Positions 45,205 to 54,054 are shown, numbered from the stretch's first letter. The stretch: 64,000 nt of DNA from Novosphingobium aureum (GCF_015865035.1 NZ_JADZGI010000001.1:1736001-1800000), one strand, 5' to 3'. Numbers and translations: made by a program. Notes: generated by a model not told the origin, from the letters alone.

Positions 45205-45704
45205 TGCCGATTGCCGAAGATGTCGAGCTGCACCGCGATGCGCGCGTCCATCATCCCGAGCTGGTCAACCTATACGGCTGCCGCATCGGTGCAGGTACGC
45301 GCATCGGCACCTTTGTCGAGATACAGCGGGGCGTAGAGATCGGTGCGAACTGCAAGATCCAGTCGCACAGCTTCGTGTGCACCGGGGTCACCATCGAGGA
45401 TGCGGTCTTCGTCGGGCACGGGGTCATGTTCACCAACGACAGGGTCCCGGCGGCGACCAACTCGGATGGCCGCCTGCAAGCAGCAGGTGACTGGACCTGC
45501 CGCGAGACGCATGTTGGGCGCGGAGCCTCGATTGGCTCGGGTGCGACGATCCTGCCGGTCGTGATCGGCGAGGGCGCCTGCATTGCCGCCGGCTCGGTCG
45601 TGACCCGCAGCGTGGAGCCGTTTGCTCTCGTCGCCGGAGTACCGGCGCGCGTGATCGGGGACATGCGCGAGCGGCGCAGTGCTGGCGAGGGAGGCGGGCC
45701 ATGA
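45204..45704 (+). CDS. Sugar-nucleotide N-acetyltransferase (WlbB/WbpD-like)
   Basis: This 166-residue hexapeptide-repeat protein has HPELVNLYGCRIG, HSFVCTGVTI, and GHGVMFTNDRVPAA, the last being typical of the WlbB/WbpD acetyltransferases that acetylate the 3-amino group of UDP-sugars. The closing GVPARVIG is the usual end of the helix. It overlaps both neighbours, so the three are coupled in translation. Confidence 0.87.
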   Translation: MPIAEDVELHRDARVHHPELVNLYGCRIGAGTRIGTFVEIQRGVEIGANCKIQSHSFVCTGVTIEDAVFVGHGVMFTNDRVPAATNSDGRLQAAGDWTCRETHVGRGASIGSGATILPVVIGEGACIAAGSVVTRSVEPFALVAGVPARVIGDMRERRSAGEGGGP

Positions 45705-46849
45705 CCCGTATCCCAGACCCGTGCGTGCCCTTCGTCGATCTTGCGCCGCAATGGGCGCAGGTGCGCGCGCGTGTCCTGCCCGAGCTCGAAACCCTGTTCG
45801 AGGCGAGCGCCTTTTCGCTCGGTCCCTGGGTCGCCGAGCTGGAGGATGCGCTCGCCGGCTATCTCGGCGTGCGTCATGCTATCGCGGTGAGCAGCGGTAG
45901 CGCTGCGTTGCATCTCGCGGTGGTCGCCGCCGGGATCGGACCGGGCGATCGGGTGCTTGTACCCGCGCACAGCTTCATCGGGACGATCTGGGGCCTGCTC
46001 TATCAAGGGGCAGTGCCGGTGTTCTGCGACGTCGAGGACGCAACCGGGACGATCGACTTCGCCGATGCGGCACGGCGGCTGGCCGCGTGCGAGCAGCAAG
46101 GCCTGCGCGTGCGGGCCATCGTGCCAGTGCACCTCTATGGCCAGGCCGTCGACATCGCCGCCTTGCTCGATTTCGCCATGGCACACGGCCTCGAGGTGAT
46201 CGAGGATGCGGCGCAGGCGATCGGAGCGCGCTGGCAAGGGCGCGCGCTGGGCAGTTTCGGGGCGATGGGCTGCTTCAGCTTCTATCCCGCAAAGAATCTC
46301 GGCGCAGCGGGTGAGGGGGGGCTCGTCGTCACCGACGACATGGCGATGGCCGCACGGCTGCGTGCGCTGCGCGATCACGGCCAGCGCGAGCGCTACGTTC
46401 ACGAGGAGGTTGGCTACAACTACCGCATGGACGCGATTCAGGCGCTGGTCCTGTCGGCCAAGCTCGAGCATCTCGACGACTGGACCGAGCAGCGGCGCGC
46501 ACTTGCCGCGCGCTACAATGCCCTGCTGGCTGACACGCCGCTGCGTCTGCCCTGCACGGTCCACGGCAGCCACGTCCACCACCTCTACGTCGTGCGAGCC
46601 AGTGCGCGCGATGCGCTGCGCAGCCATCTCCAACGCCATGGGGTACAGACCGGCCTGCACTACCCTGTGCCGCTCTATCGCCAGCCGTGCCTTGCCGGCA
46701 TCGTGCCGGCTGCGGACGAAGGCTTTGCGAGGAGCGAGGACTGGGCGTGCAACGGCCTCTCGCTGCCCCTTTTTGCAGGCATGAGCGAAGGCCAGCAGGA
46801 CCGTGTCATTGCCGCCATCCACGGCTTCTTCGCGGGGAAGGGGCGATGA
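45701..46849 (+). CDS. DegT/DnrJ/EryC1 sugar aminotransferase (second copy)
   Basis: The 382-residue PLP enzyme has lysine K198 in FSFYPAKNLGAAGEGG and D169 in VIEDAAQAIGA. It differs clearly from the first copy and is nearer to the QdtB/WbpE-type sequences (VPFVDLAPQW start, VPVHLYGQ). Two aminotransferases imply a diamino sugar or two different amino sugars. It overlaps the genes on both sides by four bases. Confidence 0.9.
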   Translation: MTRIPDPCVPFVDLAPQWAQVRARVLPELETLFEASAFSLGPWVAELEDALAGYLGVRHAIAVSSGSAALHLAVVAAGIGPGDRVLVPAHSFIGTIWGLLYQGAVPVFCDVEDATGTIDFADAARRLAACEQQGLRVRAIVPVHLYGQAVDIAALLDFAMAHGLEVIEDAAQAIGARWQGRALGSFGAMGCFSFYPAKNLGAAGEGGLVVTDDMAMAARLRALRDHGQRERYVHEEVGYNYRMDAIQALVLSAKLEHLDDWTEQRRALAARYNALLADTPLRLPCTVHGSHVHHLYVVRASARDALRSHLQRHGVQTGLHYPVPLYRQPCLAGIVPAADEGFARSEDWACNGLSLPLFAGMSEGQQDRVIAAIHGFFAGKGR

Positions 46850-48429
46850 GCGCAGGGCCTGCGCGAAAGAAGGTGCTGTGCGTGCGCGGACACGCCAATC
46901 CGGATTGCGCACGAGAGCTGCATGGCGTGGTCGACGAGTGGCTCGACGCGCTGGCCTTGCACGGCGACGTCGAGGTGATCGAGGGGGACTTCGACATGGC
47001 CGTGGCGATGGAGCGGGTGCGGCCCGATTTCGTCCTGTTCGATGCCTTGCACTGGGGGCGCAGCCATCCCCCGCGCATCACCAGCAGCGAAGCATTTCCT
47101 CAGGTCCCGCGCGCACTCTTGCTCAACAGCGATCCGCACGATCCGATGCGCCCGCTAACCATGGACATGGTCAGCGCCTACGGCATCGAGACGATCTTCT
47201 GCACGGGCAGCGAAGACCTCGAGCAGATGAAGGAACTGCGGCGTTTCAACTGCTTCGTTCTGCCCAAGTTCGTCGATGCCACGGTATTTCGCGAGTATTG
47301 CGAGCCGCGCGTGATCCCTTTCATGATCGCCAGCGCACACCTGTTTCCCGGCTTCTATCCTTGGCGGGCCAAGCTGACCGAAGAGATCCAGCACCTTGTG
47401 CCAACGCTGCTCTACACGCACCCCGGCTATGTCCGCAGCGAACCCGCGCCGTTTGCCATTCATGGCGAGGCCTATGCGCGCATGCTTTCGCGCAGCTGGT
47501 TCTGCGCGGCGGACACCACGCGGCTCGACTACGTCGTGCGCAAGCATCTCGAGATACCCGCCTGTGGCGCGGTGCTGGTATCGCCTCCCTCGCGCGCGCT
47601 GGCCGACTACGGCTTCGTCGATGGCGAGAACTGCCTGCTCGGCGAGGCGGGCCCGGCGCTCTACGAGCGGGTCCTGGCCACGGCGCGCGACCCGCAGCGC
47701 TACGAGGAGATACGAAGCAAGGGCCATGCTCTCGTCCATGCGCGCTATACGCGCTGCAACTGGAAGCAGATTTTCGACTGGCACGCTTGCCACAGCGCAC
47801 TCGGTCCCGGTGAAGTGGTCGAGCAGGACGGCATATTCGGTGCATTTCGAGCGGCTGCCGCAAGCGGGCAGGGCCTTCGCATTGCGGGGTACATGGTCCG
47901 TGACAACCCCATGGCACAGCGCCTGCGCGCCGCACGCGAAGCGCTGCTAAGCGGCGGCGACCTCGCTGCTGCTACGCGCGATCTCACCGAGGTGATGGGC
48001 TGGGTCGGCCATGTCGGTGAGCCGTGGTTCCTGATGGGGGCGATCTCGCTCGCGCTGGGCGAGCGCGAGGGCGCGCGCGAATGGCTGGTGCGGCGCGCCC
48101 GGCTACAGGGCAGCCGCGACGCGGCGCTCGGCCTGCTCGATCCTTGCGAGATCGGCTGGCTGCTCCTGCTTGCTTTCCTGACCGCCGACGATGACCTGCT
48201 CGGGCGAATGCTGGAGGCTGCCAACGGGGCGCCCCATGTCTGCATTCGCCGCGTGCTCTGGCTGATCGAGGGCGCGCGAGTGCTGGCCGACATCGCCGAG
48301 GCAGGGCTGGAGGGGCCGCGCGCCGGCGACGTGCTGTCGATCCACTGGTTGGGTGACGAGGATTTCGATGCCTGGTTCGGTCTCGTCCAGCGCCTGCTCG
48401 CCCGGCTTTGCGCGCAGGCGGACAGCTGA
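46846..48429 (+). CDS. CgeB-like glycosyltransferase with C-terminal extension
   Basis: The protein of 527 residues starts with a Rossmann-like half (KKVLCVRGHAN). The region around residues 215-320 resembles the glycosyl-transferase group 1 C-terminal domain of CgeB-like proteins (LEIPACGAVLVSPPSRALADYGF, YEEIRSKGHALVHARYT). The last 150 residues form a helical extension of unknown role (TPR-like). It is the only visible transferase in the block and probably adds the modified sugar to an acceptor such as flagellin or another surface molecule. It is the last gene in the run. Confidence 0.72.
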   Translation: MSAGPARKKVLCVRGHANPDCARELHGVVDEWLDALALHGDVEVIEGDFDMAVAMERVRPDFVLFDALHWGRSHPPRITSSEAFPQVPRALLLNSDPHDPMRPLTMDMVSAYGIETIFCTGSEDLEQMKELRRFNCFVLPKFVDATVFREYCEPRVIPFMIASAHLFPGFYPWRAKLTEEIQHLVPTLLYTHPGYVRSEPAPFAIHGEAYARMLSRSWFCAADTTRLDYVVRKHLEIPACGAVLVSPPSRALADYGFVDGENCLLGEAGPALYERVLATARDPQRYEEIRSKGHALVHARYTRCNWKQIFDWHACHSALGPGEVVEQDGIFGAFRAAAASGQGLRIAGYMVRDNPMAQRLRAAREALLSGGDLAAATRDLTEVMGWVGHVGEPWFLMGAISLALGEREGAREWLVRRARLQGSRDAALGLLDPCEIGWLLLLAFLTADDDLLGRMLEAANGAPHVCIRRVLWLIEGARVLADIAEAGLEGPRAGDVLSIHWLGDEDFDAWFGLVQRLLARLCAQADS

Positions 48430-48462
48430 AAGCCTACCGGTCAGGCGCGCGGGCGGGGGCGT

Positions 48463-49794
48463 TCACGCCTCGGCGAGGCTTGCCGCTTCTCCGAGGGTCG
48501 CGATGACTTCGTCCGAGGCCGGGTCTGTCGTTTGAAGGGTGCCGCTTGCCTGTTCGATCCGGCCGATCGACGCGGTGGCGACGGCATTGCCGAGCACGTT
48601 GGTCGCGGTGCGCCCCATATCCATGAACTGGTCGATCGCGAGGACGAAGGCGACCCCCTCGACCGGCAGCCCGAACTGGCTCAGCGTGGCCGCGACGACG
48701 ACCAGACTGGCGCGCGGCACCCCGGCGATGCCCTTGCTGGTGACCATCAGGGTGAGCAGCATGGTGATCTGGGTGGCGAGGGGGACCTCGATACCGTAGG
48801 CTTGGCAGATGAACAGCGTGGTGAAAGTCGCCGACATCATCGAACCGTCGAGGTTGAAGCTGTAGCCCAGCGGCAGGACGAAGCTGTAGACCCTTCGCGG
48901 CACGCCGAAGCTTTCCAGCCGCTCCATCAGCTTGGGCAGCGCGGCTTCGGAGGAAGCCGTGGTGAAGGCGATGGCCAATGGCTCTCGCACGGCGGTGAGA
49001 AGCGCGCCGAGCGAACGGCCAAGGATCTTGAAACCGGCCGCGAGGATCAGCGCCCACAGCAGCGCCAGGGCGAGGTAATACTCGACGAGCAGCTGCGCGA
49101 AGGTGACGAGAATGCCGACGCCGTGCTCGATCAGCGCGCTCGACAAGGCGCTGTAGACCGCGATCGGCGCGAGCGTCATGACATAGCCGGTGACCTTGAG
49201 CATGAGCGCGACCATCGCTTCGGTGAGGACGACGATCGGGCGCCCCTTTTCTCCGATGGCACACAGGCCGAAGCCGATGAACAGCGAGAACACGACGATC
49301 TGCAGGATCTCGTTTTCGGCCATGGCCTGGGTCATCGAGACCGGGAACACGTGAAGCACGAAGCTGCGCAAATCGAGCGCCTGCGGGTCGATGCCGCTGG
49401 CAGCGCCGCCGGCCTGCAGGCCAAGGCCCGTGCCCGGCTCGAACAGGTTGACCATGACCATCCCGATCGAGAGCGAGATCAGGCTCGCGGTCAGGAACCA
49501 GATCATCGCGCGCAGGCCGATACGGCCAAGGCCTGTGCTGTCGCCAGCATGCGAGATGCCGTAGACCAGCGTGGAGAACACCAGCGGTGCGACGATCATC
49601 TTGATCAGGTGAAGGAAGACGTCGGCAGGCAAGTGCAGGTACCCGGCAACGCGCGCTGCCTGTGCCTGCTCGAGGCCCATGCCATTGCGCAGGAACAGGC
49701 CGGTGGCGATGGCCAGCACGATGGCGATCAGTACCTGCCGGGTGACGCGGGCGCTGCGGCCGTCTTTCATCGTGGCTTCGATCGTACCGCTCAT
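48463..49794 (-). CDS. Dicarboxylate/amino acid:cation symporter (DctA/GltP family)
   Basis: The 443-residue protein has eight helices and the family's re-entrant hairpins: FTTASSEAALP, NLDGSMMSATF, SKGIAGVPRAS and the substrate motif DQFMDMGRTATNVLGN. It co-transports a C4-dicarboxylate or acidic amino acid with sodium or protons. The ATG in the ATGA overlap with the upstream symporter stop is the chosen start (a second ATG lies at 49770). It pairs with the next gene. Confidence 0.9.
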   Translation of the reverse strand: MSGTIEATMKDGRSARVTRQVLIAIVLAIATGLFLRNGMGLEQAQAARVAGYLHLPADVFLHLIKMIVAPLVFSTLVYGISHAGDSTGLGRIGLRAMIWFLTASLISLSIGMVMVNLFEPGTGLGLQAGGAASGIDPQALDLRSFVLHVFPVSMTQAMAENEILQIVVFSLFIGFGLCAIGEKGRPIVVLTEAMVALMLKVTGYVMTLAPIAVYSALSSALIEHGVGILVTFAQLLVEYYLALALLWALILAAGFKILGRSLGALLTAVREPLAIAFTTASSEAALPKLMERLESFGVPRRVYSFVLPLGYSFNLDGSMMSATFTTLFICQAYGIEVPLATQITMLLTLMVTSKGIAGVPRASLVVVAATLSQFGLPVEGVAFVLAIDQFMDMGRTATNVLGNAVATASIGRIEQASGTLQTTDPASDEVIATLGEAASLAEA

Positions 49795-51098
49795 TGGGAC
49801 GTGGCTCCGGGTGATGTGGCAGGAAGTGCGGCGACGGGTTCGCGGCTGATGGCGACCGCGATGGCAAGATCGCCGACGACGTTGACGAGGGTGCGGGCCA
49901 TGTCGAGCAGGCGGTCCACGCCGATGACGAGGCCGATTCCTTCGGGGGGCAGCCCGGCGAGCGCGAGGACGGTGGCGACCATCGGCAATGCGCCGCCAGG
50001 TACGCCGACCGTCACCATGCCGGCCAGCGTGGCGACCGTGAAGACGAGGGCCTGCCGGTCGAGCGCGGTGTCCATGCCGAAGAACTGGCCGATGAACAGC
50101 ACGGTGACGACGATGTAGATCGTGGTGCCACTCTGGTTGGCAACGGTGCCGATGCCGAGCAATGGACGGGCGATGCGGCCGGGCAGCTTGAGATCGCTCT
50201 CCGCGACCTTGAGCGCGGTTGGCAGGGTCGCGTTCGAGGATGAGGTGGAGAAGGCGATCAGTGCCGCCTCGTGTACCGAATGCAGGAATACCGCGGGACT
50301 GACGTCGGCGCGCATCCACACGACGATCATGAAGGTGACCATGACCTGCAGCACGAGCGCTGCGGTGACGACGCCGATGTAGGCACCGAGATAGAGGATC
50401 AGGTGCCAGCCGAACATCACGGTCATGTCGAACATGAAGCAGGCGACCGCCAGCGGGGCGAAGCGCATGACCGTCGAGAGCACCTTCATGCCCACCGCGA
50501 AGACCCGGTCGCACCGCCGTACGAGGCCTTGCCCCTTCTGCCGCCGCAATGTCGGCAAGGCCCATGCTATCGCGCTCGAGAGCACGACGAGGATCACGAT
50601 GATCCCGTTGGGGCTCCACGGACTGGGGATCAAAGGCGACATCGAGCTGGGCAGGTGCGCGACCTGCATCGTCAGCAGGCGCTGGCCGATCTCGGGAGGG
50701 ATACCGTCACCGGGGCGGAACAGGTTGGTCATCGACATGGCGATGAGGGCTGCCGCGGCCGAGACCGCGAACATGTAGGCCAGCGTCGTCGCCAGCAGGC
50801 CGGGCATCGTGTTGGAGCCGCGAAGCCGCGCGACGCCGCTGACCACCGAACTGAACAGCAAGGGTGCGATCAGCAGGAACAGCGATCCCAGGAACAGCTG
50901 CTCGATCGGACGCACGAACCACACCAGGAACGTCTCCAGATGCGTGCTGCCCGGATAGAGAACCTTGACCGCCAGTCCGGCGGAAATGCCCGAGACCATG
51001 CCGCCTGCGAGCAGTATCTGCGAGCGCAGGCCGGGACGCTGCGATCCGGCGGGTAGCATCGAGGCAGAGGCGGGGGTGGGAATCTCGGCGTGCCGCAT
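49791..51098 (-). CDS. Dicarboxylate/amino acid:cation symporter (second copy)
   Basis: The 435-residue protein of the same family has FSTSSSNATLP, NQSGTTIYIVV in place of the usual NMDGT, VGVPGGALP and DRLLDMARTLVNVVGD. These changes in the substrate site suggest a ligand different from that of its neighbour. The ATG at 51098 is preferred; a TTG 13 codons upstream (51137) is possible. It precedes the other symporter with a four-base overlap and follows the sensor kinase by 138 bp. Confidence 0.88.
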   Translation of the reverse strand: MRHAEIPTPASASMLPAGSQRPGLRSQILLAGGMVSGISAGLAVKVLYPGSTHLETFLVWFVRPIEQLFLGSLFLLIAPLLFSSVVSGVARLRGSNTMPGLLATTLAYMFAVSAAAALIAMSMTNLFRPGDGIPPEIGQRLLTMQVAHLPSSMSPLIPSPWSPNGIIVILVVLSSAIAWALPTLRRQKGQGLVRRCDRVFAVGMKVLSTVMRFAPLAVACFMFDMTVMFGWHLILYLGAYIGVVTAALVLQVMVTFMIVVWMRADVSPAVFLHSVHEAALIAFSTSSSNATLPTALKVAESDLKLPGRIARPLLGIGTVANQSGTTIYIVVTVLFIGQFFGMDTALDRQALVFTVATLAGMVTVGVPGGALPMVATVLALAGLPPEGIGLVIGVDRLLDMARTLVNVVGDLAIAVAISREPVAALPATSPGATSQ

Positions 51099-51236
51099 GG
51101 GCCAATCGTGATCCTGTCGGTTCGAGGTGGTCGTCAAAGAGCGCGAGGCCCTGTGGTGCGGGCAGTCCGCCCGGCGCTCGGCTGATGCGCGCGCTGGCGA
51201 AACTGGGGTCGAGACGATCTTGCGCGATCCAGTCTG

Positions 51237-52904
51237 TCAGCAAGCTGTCGTCTGGCGCGGTCTGACGAAATTTGCGCAGCTGTCCGCATCGGGTCTTGAA
51301 GCCTGCTCCACGGTCTCGACGCGTGGGTACCGGGTATTCGTAATGTCGCCGGGGAAATCGTCGTCGATCTCGGGGAAGTCGCTAGCGGTATCGCCGTCGG
51401 AGGGGAGCGTCCGTGCAAAGACGACCACTGCGCGCAGTCCACGTCCCTCGCGTCCGTCCTCGAGGCTGATCGTTGCGCCGATGCGCTCTCCCAGCGCGCG
51501 CACGATCGGCAGGCCCAGTCCGCTGCCCGACGGACCGCCGGGCAGGGGTGCGCGGTAGAAGCGCTCCCAGACCTTTTCCCGGTCGGCACGCCCGATACCG
51601 GGACCATCGTCCTCGACCTCGATCACCGGGTGACCGCCGCGTTCCAGCACGCGGACCGTGACCGCGCCGTCCTCGCGGTTGTAGCGGATCGCGTTGTCGA
51701 GCAGGTTGCTCACGATCTCGGCGGCGAGCATCGCATTGCCGAGGGCGGGGAGAGTGGCGGCAGCACTCTCGAAACCGACATCCATGCGCGCAGCATCGGG
51801 ATGGGTGACCCGGGTAGCCACCGCATCGGCAGCAATCGCCACGAGATCGATCTGGACATGGGCGCGATCGTCTCCGGCCTGCTCGTCCATGCGGGCGAGC
51901 GCAATGAGCTGGGTGAGCAGGCGATCGAGCGATTCGACGGCGGCGAGGATGTCGAAAAGGGCGGTGTCGCCCTGACGGGTGCCCGGGCCGTAGCGCGCCA
52001 GTACGTCGGCGTGGACGCGCATGATCGCGAGGGGGGTGCGCAACTGGTGCGAGGCATTGGCGGTGAACTGGCGCAGCGAATCGATGGCGCGCTCGGTCCT
52101 CGCCATGAGGTCGTTGAAGGCCTGGCCCAGCATCCGCGCCTCGAGCGGATCCTCCTCGGCGAGGGCCACGCGCACGTTGCTGCCGGGGTGGCGCCGGGCG
52201 GCTTCGATCTGTGCGGTGAGCGAGGCGAAGGGGCCAAGTCCCCAGGTGATCGCGCCATAGAACAGCAGCAGGGCGATCATCGCCACCAGCACGCCCGCAC
52301 CGCCTACGCGCAAGTAGTAGGTGAGCTCGTAGGCCTCGCGATCGTCGAGGAAGTCGGCGGCCTGGACGACGATGGTCTCGTCCCTGTCGGACAAGTACCG
52401 GATCTCGGTGGCAATGCGGACCGGGCGACCTCCGAGCACGCCGTCGTGCAGGTAGGTCGGCTGGATCAGGCCGCTGACCGCCTCGTCCGAGGAATAGCCG
52501 TCGATCAGCGCCGGAACACGGTAGCCGCGCGGAAAGCTGGCAGGCTCGTGCAGCGGCTTGGCGTCGGCCCCGCGGTCAGGGGCCGGTTTGCGCCTGTAGT
52601 CCTCAGGGGGGCGAAGGTCAGGGTTCCCGGCAAGCAGCTTCTCGCCCTGATAGACGCTGTAGACCGGTCTTTCCGTGATTCGCCCGCGCAGCAGGTCCAG
52701 TGCCATCGGCACCAAGCCCGTGCGCCCTCCATCGTCGATGACGATAGCCCGGCTCAGGGTCGTGGCCGAGCCGACGAGGATGCGGTCGGCCGTGGTCGAG
52801 AAGGTGCGATGGATCATCCAGCAGGTGATCCCGCCGAAGGTCAGCGCCAGCGCGAGCAGCGGCATCATCACCGCCGCGGTGAGGCGGGCTCGCATCGATT
52901 TCAT
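51237..52904 (-). CDS. Sensor histidine kinase (TctE-like)
   Basis: The 555-residue kinase has two membrane helices (residues 10-31 and 201-222) around a periplasmic region of about 170 residues, a HAMP-like linker, the H box FTANASHQLRTPLAI (H286), the N box NLLDNAIRY and the G boxes DDGPGIG and GSGLGLPI. The layout matches the TctE/QseC group that senses tricarboxylates or other small molecules. About 45 residues after the catalytic domain are unexplained. The response regulator lies 84 bp upstream, and symporters follow. Confidence 0.9.
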   Translation of the reverse strand: MKSMRARLTAAVMMPLLALALTFGGITCWMIHRTFSTTADRILVGSATTLSRAIVIDDGGRTGLVPMALDLLRGRITERPVYSVYQGEKLLAGNPDLRPPEDYRRKPAPDRGADAKPLHEPASFPRGYRVPALIDGYSSDEAVSGLIQPTYLHDGVLGGRPVRIATEIRYLSDRDETIVVQAADFLDDREAYELTYYLRVGGAGVLVAMIALLLFYGAITWGLGPFASLTAQIEAARRHPGSNVRVALAEEDPLEARMLGQAFNDLMARTERAIDSLRQFTANASHQLRTPLAIMRVHADVLARYGPGTRQGDTALFDILAAVESLDRLLTQLIALARMDEQAGDDRAHVQIDLVAIAADAVATRVTHPDAARMDVGFESAAATLPALGNAMLAAEIVSNLLDNAIRYNREDGAVTVRVLERGGHPVIEVEDDGPGIGRADREKVWERFYRAPLPGGPSGSGLGLPIVRALGERIGATISLEDGREGRGLRAVVVFARTLPSDGDTASDFPEIDDDFPGDITNTRYPRVETVEQASRPDADSCANFVRPRQTTAC

Positions 52905-52988
52905 CGGGACCGGTTCCCGCCGTGACGAAGCGCGGTCATCCTCGCGTCATCGCGCCGGTGATGCGCCGGGCATTCGGCGGGCAGGGCG

Positions 52989-53654
52989 TCAATTGCCCTC
53001 CAGCATGTAGCCGAGGCCGCGGATGGTGCGGATCGAGGGGCTGGCATCGCCAAGCTTGCGGCGCAGACGGCCGACGTAGACATCCAGAGCGTTGGGAGCG
53101 ACCGCGTCGGAGAAGTTGAAGACCTCGGCGGTCAGGCATTCGCGCGTCACGACTTTGCCAGGGCGGCCCATCAGGGTCTCGAGGACGGCGAGCTCGCGGC
53201 GGCGCAGTTCGACGATCGACTGGTTGATCGCGACGGTGCGGGTCGAGCGGTCGAGGCTGAGCGGGCCGACACGCAGTACCGGGTCGGGCGTACCCAGTCC
53301 GCGGCGCACGAGCGCGCGGGCGCGCGACTGAAGCTCGCGTGGGTGAAACGGCTTGGTGAGATAGTCGTCTGCGCCGCGATCGAGGCCCTCGATCCGGTCG
53401 TTCACGGCGTGACGCGCGGTGAGGATCAGGATCGGCGTCTGCACTTCCTTGCGGCGCAGCGTGGAGAGCACCTCGAGGCCGTCCATGTCGGGCAGGCCGA
53501 GGTCGAGGACGATCAGGTTGTAAGGCTCGCACAGGGCGACCTCGATCGCTTCCTCGCCGCTCGACACGCGATCGAGCGCGAAGCCCGCCGAAGCCATGGA
53601 ACCTTCCATGCCGCGCGCGAGGCTGCAGTCATCTTCTACGATCAGCACACGCAT
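52989..53654 (-). CDS. OmpR/PhoB-family response regulator
   Basis: The 221-residue protein has a receiver domain with phospho-acceptor D51 (VLDLGLP), acidic pair D8-D9 and K101, and a winged-helix DNA-binding domain (NALDVYVGRLRRKLGD, RTIRGLGYML). It partners the TctE-like kinase gene next door. The ATG at 53654 has GGGGAG eight bases upstream and begins the domain properly. It is divergent from the TonB receptor over a 400-bp gap that holds two Pho-box-like sites. Confidence 0.93.
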   Translation of the reverse strand: MRVLIVEDDCSLARGMEGSMASAGFALDRVSSGEEAIEVALCEPYNLIVLDLGLPDMDGLEVLSTLRRKEVQTPILILTARHAVNDRIEGLDRGADDYLTKPFHPRELQSRARALVRRGLGTPDPVLRVGPLSLDRSTRTVAINQSIVELRRRELAVLETLMGRPGKVVTRECLTAEVFNFSDAVAPNALDVYVGRLRRKLGDASPSIRTIRGLGYMLEGN

Positions 53655-53776
53655 CAACTCACTCCCCGTAACGAGTTGAGGCATCCGCTCCCTGCATGAG
53701 ATCGCCGCCTGCCCCCCTCAGGGCATTTGGCTGTTGCGACCGATTTATTATCGATTCGCGAGTGTTGGGCAAGAAC

Positions 53777-53794
53777 CTGTCATCAATCTGTCGC
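53777..53794 (+). promoter_or_regulatory. Pho-box-like site 1
   Basis: CTGTCATCAATCTGTCGC has two CTGTC repeats spaced 11 bp apart, one helical turn, as bound by OmpR/PhoB-type regulators. It matches the E. coli Pho box (two CTGTCAT/CTGTCAC heptamers with a four-base spacer) at about 16 of 18 positions as I recall the consensus. It faces the receptor gene. Confidence 0.65.
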
Positions 53795-53828
53795 CGGGCG
53801 CCAGTTTCTTTTTGGAAAGGTGCCGGCA

Positions 53829-53846
53829 GTGACAGCTTGATGACAG
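53829..53846 (-). promoter_or_regulatory. Pho-box-like site 2
   Basis: On the minus strand it reads CTGTCATCAAGCTGTCAC, with complete first and second heptamers. It matches site 1 in 15 of the first 16 bases but in opposite orientation, 34 bp away. It faces the response regulator gene. Confidence 0.7.
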
Positions 53847-53965
53847 GTCGCCGCACCTAGCCTCCATGACACGACGAAGGTCCGGACGGGTTTCGCCAGA
53901 GCCGCGACAGGGTTTGCTCCAAGCATAGCGGTCGGCGTGCCCGGGCTTTGGTCGTCAAATGCAAA

Positions 53966-53982
53966 AGTATGAAAAACATACT
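53966..53982. repeat. Inverted repeat AGTATG-5-CATACT
   Basis: A perfect 6-bp inverted repeat around five A bases lies 72 bp before the TonB receptor start in an AT-rich stretch. It may be an operator or part of the promoter. The flanks extend the symmetry imperfectly. Confidence 0.45.
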
Positions 53983-54054
53983 CATTTCATGAGGGAATTG
54001 CCCGGGAGGGGTTGTTCAGAGGAGCTGTAATCCATCCGAAGGGGGCTTGATAAA

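Larger units (their letters stand above)
53655..54054. promoter_or_regulatory. 400-bp divergent control region
   Basis: No gene is seen here. The gap separates the minus-strand regulator from the plus-strand TonB receptor and is less GC-rich than its surroundings. It holds two facing Pho-box-like sites, an inverted repeat at 53966-53982, and the receptor ribosome site GAAGGGGG before 54055. Promoters for both transcripts must lie within it; I cannot place their -10 elements with confidence. Confidence 0.75.

Noticed and set aside
52526..53532. Antisense or alternate-frame proteins around the kinase and regulator
   Set aside because: The kinase and regulator frames carry every expected motif; the others are compositional artefacts.
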